64,000 bases of DNA, taken from positions 1,550,001 through 1,614,000 of the forward strand of contig JAKLMB010000002.1 in assembly GCA_022813625.1 (NCBI GenBank), written 5' to 3'. Below the pieces are notes generated by a model that saw only the letters and a list, made by a program, of their open reading frames with translations, made no database searches and had not been told where the DNA came from. Shown here one piece after another: positions 22,309 to 33,055 of the stretch (the first letter of the stretch is position 1; the number at the start of each line of letters is the position of its first letter). The translations under genes were made by a program, and so were the position numbers. This DNA comes from Aaosphaeria pasadenensis. Its lineage: Eukaryota; Ascomycota; Dothideomycetes; Pleosporales.

Positions 22309-23314
22309 ATGGCACTGCCGCCGAGACAAATTTTGACAGAGGAACAGATCCGTGCGCTCACTCCAGAGGAGCGAACTATCGCTATTGCAGAGTGGTCAAG
22401 TCCGTAAAATGCCCTTCTCGCAGATTCATCTACTCATAGTTCCATGATAGGTATCAACGCACGTCTACGAAGAGAGCAGGAACAGCGCGCACAGCGTGGA
22501 GGATATCGGGGCGCTACGCGAGCTCGTGGCCGGGGGCGAGGTCGAGGATATTACGGATATCAGCCATACCAGACTTTTCCACCCAAGTTCAACAATGCTT
22601 CCGCCGACTTCACTACAGAGTCAAGCACCGTAGCGAGGCCGGTCGTCACGCAAAAGGCCGTAGAAGCACAGAACTCCCCCCAAACCCCATGCCCCGCATT
22701 CACAGCAACAGGTATCTTTAGAAGGCTTACGGGTCCAAATTCTTTCTAGTTCATTCCCCTCCTTTGGATCAACTAACAACAGGATAGGTGTGTGTAAGCG
22801 CAACCGTTGTCCGCACATCCACGATCCCGACAAGACAGCCATTTGCAAGCCATTCCTTTTCAAAGGTCAATGTCCTAGCGGCGAGGCGTGTCCACTCTCG
22901 CATAATCCGTCTGCGAACCGATCCCCACACTGTATACACTTCCAGAATGACAGTTGCAACAAAGATGACTGTCCGTACGCCCATGTGCACGTCAATGCGG
23001 CTGCACCGCTTTGCGAGGATTTTGCACGCTTGGGTTTTTGTGACAAAGGTGCCCAATGCACAAATCGCCACGCCTTGGGAGAATGCCCTGATTACACTAA
23101 CAAAGGTTCCTGTCATCAGCAAGGATGCCGGCTCAATCACATCGTCCATGCCGGGCGATTGCGAAAGGCTGCTGGAGCAAACCTGTCCGGCGCTGAATCG
23201 CCATCAGCACCAAATAGCCCGACTAACAAATCTACCTCTTCAACGCCGGATTTAGAGGACCAACATGCTCATGCGCTGACGCAGCAGGATGATTTTGTCC
23301 CTTTCGATCCTTAA
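22309..23314 (+). CDS. CCCH zinc-finger protein (ZC3H3-like)
   Basis: RNA-binding protein of 292 residues. Exons are 22309-22399, 22451-22711 and 22788-23314. The N-terminus has LTEEQIRALTPEERTIAIAEW. An RG-rich linker follows (TRARGRGRGRGYYGYQPY). After it come five consecutive CCCH fingers beginning VCKRNRCPHIHDP, then ICKPFLFKGQCPSGEACPLSH, HCIHFQNDSCNKDDCPYAH, LCEDFARLGFCDKGAQCTNRH and ECPDYTNKGSCHQQGCRLNH. Five tandem fingers with this CPHIHDP opening match the ZC3H3/SMICL family linked to mRNA 3'-end formation and export. The tail is Ser/Thr/Pro-rich. The first intron uses a weak donor GTCCGT, so the residues at that junction are uncertain. The second intron has an AACTAAC branch point. 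Confidence 0.85.
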
Positions 23315-23603
23315 TTCATGATGGACTTTTCCGATTTGGTAGGTCCTCCGTGTACGTCTAGGTTCAATCACTTCAAATACATAAATTATTCCCATATCAC
23401 TCAGTCAGCAAGGAAAAACCCTGATGGCTGATCATAAAGTGCACTACATTATAGGCCTGAAGACATTTTTAAACACTAGTTGAGACAGCATAAAATCGAT
23501 CATAGAACCTACATACATCCAAAGGCACTATGGCAATATCAATACAAAGGAAGTTCACAATGAAAACACTACGGAGTACGTCTCACACCCTAATCTTCAC
23601 GAA

Positions 23604-23957
23604 ATGGATAGTTACACACCTTCTCCGGAGCGGACTCGCTTCCACATGCCGTCGAATGAGATGTCGGCGAAGGCTACAATTGCCGCTAAACGCCCCATTC
23701 CCATGGACGTACGAGAGATGCGAACACAACCACAACCCTGTAGCTGCGGCATGTGTGAGGAAGAAGGTGAATTTCTTTGGCAAGTGGCACGCATGTTGTC
23801 TGTATAGGAACGACATTTCTGGTTATCTTCGTATTGGCTTGCTGTTTAACACAGTATGCTATGTTATATACATCAACTGTTAGGTTGTCGCCGACATCAA
23901 ACCAGCACGTCCATACCAATTTACTGGGTGCGCCAGTTTGATAACTGCACCATCTGA
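23604..23957 (+). CDS. Possible small two-exon protein of unknown function
   Basis: I do not recognise this. An ATG at 23604 opens a 54-codon frame (MDSYTPSPERTRFHMPSNEM ... CSCGMCEEE) that ends at a GTGAAT donor. A TTAG acceptor at 23881-23883 lets it continue with GCRRHQTSTSIPIYWVRQFDN to a stop, for 78 residues with correct phase. It includes a CxCxxC cluster (CSCGMC). The residue mix looks protein-like, but there is no homology evidence and the donor is not the best consensus. Without splicing, the frame ends at 23807. Confidence 0.3.
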
Positions 23958-24482
23958 AAGCCAGAAGCATCTGATATTCACCCGACAAGCACGATAGAAG
24001 TCCTAGCATGTTTCGGACGACCTCATCGCCGCACACTTTCGCCCAAGTGAGCGCAATCTGCGAAGTTTCCATGACGGTCCCGGCACCCTATCAGTGGATG
24101 TATCCATCGATATACCACAAAAGCCCTCTTGGATGTTCTTACACCAACCTTGTATACACTACAATCTGTTCGATTTGTCAATCTGTTCACTTGTTCTACT
24201 CCCATTGGTACCATGAAGGATTATGCCTTCACAGCCGACTCTCAGATGCGCCATTCTTTCAAGTTCCAAAAGTCCGGTACTGATTACCCTCAACCTGTAT
24301 GTGCTCAAATTTCAATATATCCTGTACCCGCTTTACTGCTATGCCGTCTCATCATAACGGGCGAAAGTGTGTGCCCACGACATAGATCTATCCTTGCGTT
24401 CATGCCACATTCATTGCTTTGTTTCTTGTAGCCAGATTGTTTCTTCTTTATACGTAGGTGGAATGAGGCGGTATGCAGTGTT

Positions 24483-24488
24483 TATAAA
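24483..24488 (+). promoter_or_regulatory. TATA box candidate upstream of the secreted-type gene
   Basis: TATAAA lies 103 bp before the ATG at 24591, a normal fungal TATA-to-start distance. Confidence 0.4.
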
Positions 24489-24590
24489 GACCACATCCTC
24501 GTGCTGAATAGGAACTATGCTCTATCCAGCTCAGTGCAATATCACACTGACAGATCAACCTTCTTCAAACTATTTGGCATATCTATCGTA

Positions 24591-25952
24591 ATGGTCAATC
24601 GAAAGTCTGGTCTCTTGACCATAGTCATTGTCTTTTTAAATGTGGTTCATGCCACTCCGATGGAACGCAATCCGGTGGAACATGATCCAGTGGAATACCA
24701 AATGGAACACAATTTGATGGAACATAACTCGGTGGAACACCAGAGCGAAGCCCCCGGCATCTGTACGTTCTTTGCGTGAAAGACTGGTTGTAATGGCATC
24801 TAATAACGTACTCAGATGGAAGAAAAGCCCCCCCCTGAGAAGAAATTGCTCAGTTATGACGATGTGGATAGCAAGACATACAATCGGTTGATCGGGTTCA
24901 AAAAGTTACCTCCACTCAAAGGCGCAAAACCGCCGCCAAAAAGCGAGAAGAGAGAGGTTGAGAAGCGTGCCGCAAAGTTCGGAAAGCGGCAACTTAGCCT
25001 CCTTAAAGAGATTTGTGACGCGATTGTGACAAGACTGCGTCCTCAAGACTTTGTCCTTTTTGTCGGTAACAGTGGCAGGTAAGTTACACTTTTGGGGGGA
25101 ATTCTTGGATGATGGATCAAAGCCGAAATGTACAACAGGCTAATTGTGTTCAGTTATATGAATTACTGCTTTAACCACCCGCGAATGGGGGCAATTCCTA
25201 TAAGTAAAGCGAGGAGATATGAGCAATTCAGTGATCGTGAAAACGATCCTGAAGGCTATGGTAAATTACCTGGAAATGACTGGGGCACGAAAGGAGCCCA
25301 CCTGGCGGAATATTACGCTCGTTATCTTGTCCAAAGTTCCTTGTAACACAAGAGGACGACAGCCACCTAGTTGCCGATGGTCTGATTATAAACAGATTTC
25401 TCTTAGTGGATCACTCTACTTCAGGCAGATCTGTGGATGCCACTAAGCTCCTCATTGATCACGTCTTTCAGTAAGTTCCCTTCTCGTAATTCTCTCTACG
25501 CAGATGAGACGTTTGTGCTAATTAGAATTTCACGTTGTAGTTACGCAAAGCGATATAAGGGACGCTTTCCGGAGTTAGAGGCACGGAATTATGACGCTGT
25601 ACCGTTTTCGATATTCAATATCCTCGATAAAAGGGACACGGAGAGAGTTGGAGGCCATAGAGGTGCCAAGAAGTCACTCGGAACACCAAAGACCGTGAAG
25701 CTCATAGGAGATTTCTGGGCAGGGAGTAAAGGTGAAGTGAACCGAATTCTTGGTGACGAAGATCACCATTATCGCAATCAGGTTGACTACTGGCCTGCTC
25801 GTTGGAATGCAGGCACTGGCTATTGGTGGAGTCTCGACTCGGAAAGGAAACAACAAGCTACTGAAATTCGAGCGCAAATCAAGAAATATGTCAGGGATCA
25901 TAACGGGGGCAGACTCATGACCCCGAAAAACCTCAACACGGGCAATGAATGA
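24591..25952 (+). pseudogene. Secreted-type fungal protein with two apparent frame breaks
   Basis: Function unknown. The ATG at 24591 opens a signal peptide (KSGLLTIVIVFLNVVHA), then a tandem MEHN/VEHN repeat. An intron at 24763-24815 follows. To stay in the main frame, the downstream exon needs seven C's in the run at 24828-24835, where the window has eight. The main frame includes KTYNRLIGFKKLPPLKG, DFVLFVGNSG, an intron (25079-25153), SYMNYCFNHPRMGAIPISKA and AHLAEYYARYL. It then breaks near 25332-25340 and resumes in another frame with KFLVTQEDDSHLVADG and FLLVDHSTSGRSVDATKLL. After an intron at 25471-25540 comes FPELEARNYDAVPFSIFNIL up to the TGA at 25950. The FVGNSGSY and VDHSTSGRSV blocks recall an uncharacterised fungal family with a phosphoribosyltransferase-like look. 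Two breaks suggest a decaying gene or sequence errors. Confidence 0.55.
24658..24741 (+). repeat. 15-bp minisatellite coding for VEHNP / MEHN-type repeats
   Basis: About six imperfect copies of a 15-bp unit near TGGAACATAATCCGG. In frame they encode MERNP, VEHDP, VEYQ, MEHNL, MEHNS and VEHQ directly after the predicted signal peptide. Confidence 0.7.
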
Positions 25953-27179
25953 AGAGATTCCGAGATTTTTTCGAGACTTGGAGTTGGGTGTGATCATTTC
26001 ATAAACAGGTACCTATAGAATATAGATTATCATAGACTATCATAGATAAGATTATCATAGACTGGACACGGGGCAATGGTATCTTCATTCTATATATCAA
26101 TTGAATTTACACGTATCAAGATACTTATTCCTATTCTCCAGAATCGTGCGAACCTCCTCTATTGAAACATCACGATAAACCTTCATGTGAGGATTTGTTT
26201 CGCGCTTCCCAAAAAGCTAGCAATGCGGTATCCCTGGCTTCTTTTCCTCTCGTGAGCAAACAATCCGAATAATCGTGTTGGAATCTTCTGGCATTTTGAA
26301 CAGTTCCGAATGACATTTTCGATTTGAGAAAGAAACACTGTCAAGGAAAACCTAAATCTCAGACCGTCTTACATAAATTTGTAGCGCATAGCGTTCCTTC
26401 CTCCGGCATAATAGCCATTGGATACCCTACTCCCCGTTCATAAGGTTTTATATTTCTGTTCTCAAGTCTTTCAGCGACCCGATTGGGATAGTTTCACAAC
26501 CAGTCTCGAATAGAATACATGGCCCAGAATCAGGAGAAAGATGTAATAGTCAATGAAAGAAAAACATAAAAAAGGATTGCCACGCACTTCGGGAACATAA
26601 TGATTACGTGATGTACCAGCATTCTGGAAGAGAAATTATATTTGAAATAATTACCTATGTATGCCGAGGGACGTCTTTGGCGTTGGCAGTATGAATTACT
26701 TCTGCGCTGAGAAAGGGAAAAGGCCAGTTCAACAGCTGTCGATGTATTTGTGCCTTAGACACAGCACTCAAACAAATTAATATAGCACTGAAAACACAAA
26801 GTATAAGTGCGAAGCTAGTATATTAATATTAGGAATTAGACTGACCATAAAGCAAACTCGCCTTTGTTGTAGCATTTCTTGCAGGCATGTCAAAGATCTT
26901 TAAATAATCAAGCCGATGGAGGCTGAGAAGCTGAGGCAGGCTGTGCTTGGCCATCGCCTACCTACGGTACCTCATGATGCGACCACCTACATCTTTCGGT
27001 CAGCCGCCAATGTACTTTAACATCATTTCGAAGAGCTTCCGACGATATAGGACGACACTCAGAATCCAGTGACTCCTGCAAACAGAGTCACCAGCCGCCA
27101 TTGCCCCTTTGCCGTATCGGTATAACCACACGACTCCCGCGCCCCACCAAACGACGCGCAACACCAAACTTTGACCACG
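25953..27179. other. AT-rich intergenic interval with coding-like remnants
   Basis: About 1.2 kb, clearly more AT-rich than the rest. At 26012-26062 the unit TATCATAGA recurs. On the minus strand 26170-26316 is an ATG-to-stop frame (MSFGTVQNARRFQHDYSD..., 48 codons). It overlaps another open stretch, 26097-26217, ending ILENRNKYLDTCKFN. Neither is recognised. The last 180 bp is the promoter of the Sel1-repeat gene. Confidence 0.45.
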
Positions 27180-29765
27180 ATGCCTCTTCGAGACCTATTG
27201 AAGAAGAGAGAGAAAATCAAGACTGAAGGCACTGCTTCAAGTGACCCTTCTGGACCTCCTTTATCTCCCGATGTTCCAGAGTTTACGTTTATGCGCACGA
27301 CGACCAATACTCAGGAGCGCATCGAGCCACCGAATTACCCTGGCGACCCGACGCGCCAGCAGCCATTGCTCTCGCCAGACTCGCACAAATCTTTTGGGAG
27401 GTTCAGGAGGTCAAGCAATGCATCCCAGACACAGAGCGGGGGGGACGAGCATCGCGGGAAGGGGGACAACATGCTCTCGGGCTTCCGTCGAAGTAGATCT
27501 TCGAGCTCGGTGAACGTCCCAGGGAACCTGCCTGCCGTAAACGAGGGTGTTGCGCGCAACGAGGATGACGAGGCCAAGTGGGAAAAAAGAGCAACCATCA
27601 TGGTGCAAGGAAGCGTTTTGAGCCAAAGTGGGAGCACGACGCCGGTGCACGAGGGTGGAAATGCAACGTCACAACGAGCGAGGAGTCGAAGCATTAGCGA
27701 ACCTTCAGGAGATACAAACATACAGGAGGCAATACGACTACATGAGTCTGGAAATCTTGAAGCATCGACTAAGCTCTTTGCGAAACTGGCAGACCCGAAT
27801 GGAGAGAATAATGCTCTCAGTCAAGTCCTTTACGGGCTTGCTCTGCGGTACGTTCATATTATCTCTGGTGCCTGAAATATATCGTTCATGTGCTATACCT
27901 TTTTTTGAAGGGAAGGTCATGATCTTTTCCTTGGAATCCATTGAAGGTTACCATGAAAAAAGGCCGCGATAGTACATTTTCCTCGCGTCGTACGCCTGGA
28001 TCATGTTGTCAACAACACGTGAGGCTGACATTGAATAGGCATGGCTGGGGTTGTGAAAAGAACCTCGAACAGGCCGTCACATATCTCAATCTTGCAGCTT
28101 CCAATAGTGCTAACATAGAAGCACTTGCACTGTCAGCGGGTATGAAGAAGGGGGGAGCAGCAAAAGGCGAGCTGGTACTCGCCATGTACGAGCTGGCTAA
28201 TTGCTTCCGGTGAGTATTGGGAACCCTCAACAGAAACCTGACCATTGACATGCTGGTGACAGGAACGGTTGGGGCATCAAGAAAGATCCGGTGGCCGCAA
28301 AGCAATACTACGAGACGGCAGCTAATCTAGGTGACACTGATGCTATGAACGAAGTAGCCTGGTGCTATCTTGAAGGCTTCGGATGTAAGAAAGACAAGGT
28401 TAGTCAAAACCAGCCTCTGTGTTGTCCGTCCGTGGATTTGAGTTGGGAGAGCGTCGCGCAGTTCGACACCGATCAGCTTTGGTATTGTTGCGTACGATGC
28501 GGCACGATCGAATTATGGTGCAAGTAAGCATCGTGATTCTTCTGCCAATCACACGGAACACCACCGGGACACAGATTTCCCAAATTCCCAAGCCTCACTT
28601 CTTGGGCATCACTGAAAACATACGGCTAATGTATCTGACACTTTGACAGTTCAAAGCGGCTCAGTTTCTTCGACTCTCTGAGGAAAAGGGCAATAAACAA
28701 CTAGGTAACACATGGTAAGTACCATTTCGTTATCGTTCCCTACCCGGTCAACACATCCGTTACCCATCGAGATCATTGTATGGATCGCCAAAGCAGGAGT
28801 AAAACCAATCCGCGATGGCCGCCAATGCATCCTTCCATGACAGCACCGTTACGCTGGCGGGTTCCCGGTCATTGACGGGATCGGAATTACTAGTTCCCGC
28901 AAGGTCCCGTCACGCTTTCTTGCTTAATCTCTGCTAAAAGGTCGTGCTTGGAGATATTGAGCACGCCCTTTGGGCTCTCATGAGAGAACAGCCGAATGCT
29001 CGGGATGTGTATGGAATAATGGAAATACAGCACCACCACCAAGCGTCGCCATGACCGTTCCCGATTGGGAGTAAGCCTCTCACTTTATGGTTTCGAAAGG
29101 TATCCGCCTTGGCAAATTGATTGGACACGCCTTCTCCATCTCGAAAGGACCCCTGCACTTCAGCCGTGCGGAATCTAAGCGGGCCTCTCCGCTGTGGTTT
29201 GGGCCCTGTCACATTCCTCATTCCCGCAGACCTCCACCCCCCACGGTCACATCATTCTCTCCATCCATGGACGTCTCGCTATACCCATTCTAGAGCTGGC
29301 CCAGGGTACGACATATCATTCGCTTTCGCTAGGACCCGGCACGTTGGGACTGTCCTATTTGCGCATACACGTGGCGTGCTGTCGCTGGCTTCGGTTCCAG
29401 ATTCAATAAGCGGAAGCAAAGCGTGTGGATGCCGATGACGGACCTGAGCGACGACAGTGTAATGGCACTCGTGATGGAGCGTCACATTGGCCTGTCCAAC
29501 ACTTAGTGTCGTCAAAAGCGGATGCATGAATGGCTTTTGAATTCCATCCACAGGTGCTATCATGATGAACGAACAACAAAAACAACAAGTCAAGCCGATG
29601 GAGGGGAAGGCTGCCTACCTTACATGGCATCCACTCGACTCAACTGCACGGCAATCCCGGATCAGTCTCTTCGATATTTGCACAACGAGTCGGATTATAG
29701 TAATGGAGCACGTGCTGACGATATCTTATTGTAGGATCTGGAAGGACAAATACAACCCCAAATAG
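27180..29765 (+). CDS. Sel1-repeat protein
   Basis: Adaptor-type protein with Sel1-like (TPR-related) repeats, 356 residues. Exons are 27180-27847, 28039-28209, 28263-28398, 28650-28714 and 29735-29765. The first 170 residues are disordered and Ser/Arg-rich (FRRSRSSSSVNVPG, RARSRSISEPSG), likely phosphorylated. Repeats follow: EAIRLHESGNLEASTKLFAKLA, YGLALRHGWGCEKNLEQAVTYL, YELANCFRNGWGIKKDPVAAKQYY and NEVAWCYLEGFGCKKDKFKAAQFL. The pattern fits fungal Sel1 proteins annotated near chitin synthase activators, but the partner is unknown. Exon 4 ends in TG and exon 5 restores TGG then IWKDKYNPK and a stop. The intron before exon 5 is about 1,020 bp, far longer than any other here. If it is retained, translation ends at once with ...GNTW and a stop. 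Confidence 0.83.
28715..29734 (+). other. Unusually long (about 1 kb) last intron of the Sel1-repeat gene
   Basis: It has a GTAAGT donor and a TTATTGTAG acceptor and joins TG|G in frame to IWKDKYNPK. Its inside holds no frame I can support on either strand. Other introns in the window are 41-255 bp. An unseen internal exon or a nested RNA cannot be excluded. Confidence 0.55.
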
Positions 29766-30435
29766 AGGTCGCCAAGTCGAGCAACGCTCACTCGAAACCA
29801 GCATCAACTTCTCCCCCCGCACTCTAAATGCCTTGTCCCGTTGCATCCGCTGCCAGTCGATTTGTTTCTGCAATTTTACCTGTTTTGCCGCGGGGGGTTT
29901 GTCGTTCCGTGTAATCTTATTGCATCACATATCTTGCAGTTAGCTAGATCCTGCTTTTCAATACCCTGTTTGTTTCTTTCCAAACCCCTCTGATGGCGCG
30001 ACCCGGCTGACGGCCGTTGTCACTTTCCCCTCTGCCGGTGGATACAGCAGTGGCGGGGTCTCTGGGTCATCTGGAACATATTCTCTACGCAATCATTCGG
30101 GTAGAATTCTTAAACGGGCAATCTGAGAGCGAGGGTGGTGGCAACAGTACTCGTACTGGTAGTGTTGTAGGCAGTATAGGAAGGAGACACTTTACTGTGC
30201 ATTGCTAGCAATAGCCTTGTCTTGCCCCATACCGTGCCACCTTTGAAAGAGACTAAAATCGCGGGACGATGTTGTTATTATTGATCTCGTTGTAATCATG
30301 CCCTACCAGATTGTCGAATTGCTATCATGTACGTTATGCTGGTGTCAGCTGTCACACTTTAATTCCAACGTTCATCGGTGAATCTCTCGGGACTGTGTGA
30401 GCAGAGTGTGGGTGGGTGTTGTTTGTGCTTGTGAA

Positions 30436-30450
30436 TGTGTGTGTGTGTGT
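30436..30450. repeat. (GT)n microsatellite
   Basis: Seven to eight GT units followed by ATATGTAC. Confidence 0.8.
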
Positions 30451-30546
30451 ATATGTACGCCCTCGCCTGATGTGGTCCTCCACACCCTCAAAGTCTTTCG
30501 TTTAGGTGTGTGCACGTTCTTTCAATGTTAAACACGCAGATCAGTT

Positions 30547-30582
30547 ATGTGCCTAATGTGTGCCTAATGTGTGCCTAATGTG
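30547..30582. repeat. 11-bp tandem repeat, about three copies
   Basis: The unit ATGTGTGCCTA is repeated head to tail; the first copy lacks one TG. Confidence 0.8.
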
Positions 30583-33055
30583 AATAACTAACAGATGATA
30601 ATAATAACAGCAGTGATAACAATAATAAAGGTGAAAATACGAAATACGTGAAATCTCATTCGGTATCTTTATTTACCATAAACCCTACCGAAACGAGGTG
30701 GTGGTGCGAGACAAGCCTAAAAAAGAAGAAGACGAAGACGAAGACGACGATCAAAGATCCCCACTCCGAAATGTCAGTCAGTAAAGGATCTGATCCACCC
30801 CAAAGGAAGGCCCAGTCCAGCCCCAGCCCAGCCGCTCAGCCTTTTCCCCACTACACTACATCGCGTTTACTTTCGAAGATCTTACTTACATGGAATAAAT
30901 AATCAATCATACGGCACGAGCGATTTGATCCTGCACGGCGTTCAATACTAGTATCTAGCATGTTTCAGTAGTCCCTCGCACATGATGGGACGCAAAACAA
31001 AACTCCAAAATAAACCTGCTCATAGGGTGGGACTAGGGAGAAATAATGAATGATCCCTACTACCGTGCGGGCAGACAGTCACGATCGCGATTTCGGGATC
31101 ATATGTCGGCGGGTAGTCTACGGAGCAGGGGCTGAGTGGTGACGAATGTGCCGTCAGTCGTGGGCGAGGAAGGGGAGGGGAAAGAAATCGCTTGCGAGGG
31201 TGGGTTTTTCTGATTTCCCGCTCGTATGATGGATGGGCCCAAGGCAAGATGAGACGATTTGCGTGTGGGTGCCAGTCAAAGCAGAGTCAATGTCAAGCCA
31301 GTAATGTCCAAGCCACCCACCATTCTGGAGCTGCGCTGCGCACCCGAGTCGCACCGCAGCCAACGCCAACGGGCTGAGAAGCAGGATATGTGGGTTTGGC
31401 AGACGGCGTAGCGGGCAGGAATCCCCATAGGTCTCGGTCGGAAACGGGGAGTCCAATCTCGGGACTTGGGATGGGATTGGGGATGGGGGTTGAAGGGAAA
31501 AGACGACGGGCTGAGGGAGCACGACGTCTGGGGTACGTCTTTACTGTTCCTCCTCTGCCGTACGACTGGTTCGTTGCTCCGCTGCGAGTCCTCCACGCAG
31601 GTCAGATCCAGAGTGTCTGTCTCTGCGGGTCGAGTCGTGCGTACAGCGGGCAGCGTGGGGTACATGATGATGGGGCCTCTTTTGTGCTGTTAAAAAGAAA
31701 GCAAACGAATTCAGGTCAGTGATGTGCAGCGGAGTCTTGATGCGGATGCACACAATGCGTGCAAAAAGAATGGGGTGCATGATATGCAAATGCAACTGGA
31801 TTGCAAGGGCACAAAATCTGGGGGTTGCTTGCTTGCGATTCAGTACCCATAACTACGCGAACGACGCACGAAGCGTGGGGTGTGAATATTCTGAAGAGTG
31901 AATACCAGGCTTGTATGGAACAAAACCGTCACAGACTTTCGTTGGTCCAAGTCGTCGGTCGGCAATCCTAAGTGGAGGGTCTGGAGACGGTCTCCCATGC
32001 AAATGTAGATTCTAGATCATGGCAAAGTGGCAAACAGTGATGTAAACAGTGGGAAGAGCAAGTCGCGGTGGAACGTTTTGATTGATAGGAATAGCTGCCT
32101 TGTTACGGTCATCTCCTCATCCTCGTTCGACGCGAACGCCAACAAAATAGAAAGAAAAAAGGTAGGTCCAATCAAGTCTGGTATCTCTGTAGAAGGGAAG
32201 AAAAAGCCGCGGACGACGGGTCCTGTTCGCAATCTGGTGAAGAAACCAAACGTGAAGAAAGAAGAACAAAAGGAGGTGCACAAGGCTACCTGCATGTATC
32301 AGTTCGGGTGATCGCAACCCTGGGACAAACATCTCTTCATAAAATATCGCTTTGAAAGGAAAGGGAAAAACCATGCTCTGGCCACTGCCACTGCCCTAGG
32401 TTTCCAAAAAAAAAAATCCGTCTCTTCAAACCATCAAGATAAGAACCAATAGGTACTAGAGAAACTTTATCTTCAAGATCATGCCGTCATTTACAAAATC
32501 ATTGCAACATATGTTTCCATCCAACTATTTGCTTCGTGAATCGATTCGCCGTGTCGGTCGTAAGAATCGCAGGACAAAGGAAAAAAAGAGACACGCTCGC
32601 TACGCTACGCTATGAACAAATTGAAAGCCATACAACCTTTCTGTGCCAAATTCGCTTGATAATAGGAGATCAGACAAAGGGAATAATAAGCAACAATCCA
32701 GGGCGTGCGATGACCATTTTGCCATTTTGCCGCCTGGTATTGGAGCGTGAAAGAATAATTGAGAAACAGTGCGTGATGAGTGTGCAATCCATCAGCAACA
32801 CAAAGAACAAATACAAGCCGCCGTTGATGCATATAAGTATGTTAAATGTTTGAATCGAAAATATGGCGGATGCGATGCTCGTGTGAGCGTTGAAAGCGAA
32901 AATGACGGTTGTCCGACCCATTATGCAAAGTAAAACTTCCCAAGAAAGGGACCCCTTGCAAGGGAAAGAAGAGTATGCTAGATAATGCTCGCTGTAAATG
33001 AAAAGAATAAGAAAATAGAAGGGAAAAAAAGGTCAGAATGCCGTGGTGTGGTCAT

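Larger units (their letters stand above)
29766..33055. other. Long gene-free interval between convergent genes
   Basis: About 3.3 kb between the Sel1-repeat stop and the bZIP stop. It contains a (GT)n tract, a short 11-bp tandem repeat, a GAAGACGAAGACGAAGACGA purine run near 30727-30748, and T-rich runs. Several frames exceed 80 codons but have biased composition and no recognisable motif. It may hold long 3' UTRs or a non-coding RNA. Confidence 0.5.

Noticed and set aside
31154..31722. Overlapping 110-130 codon frames on both strands
   Set aside because: Pro/Ser or Gly/Arg bias, no domain, frames on both strands at once; treated as non-coding.
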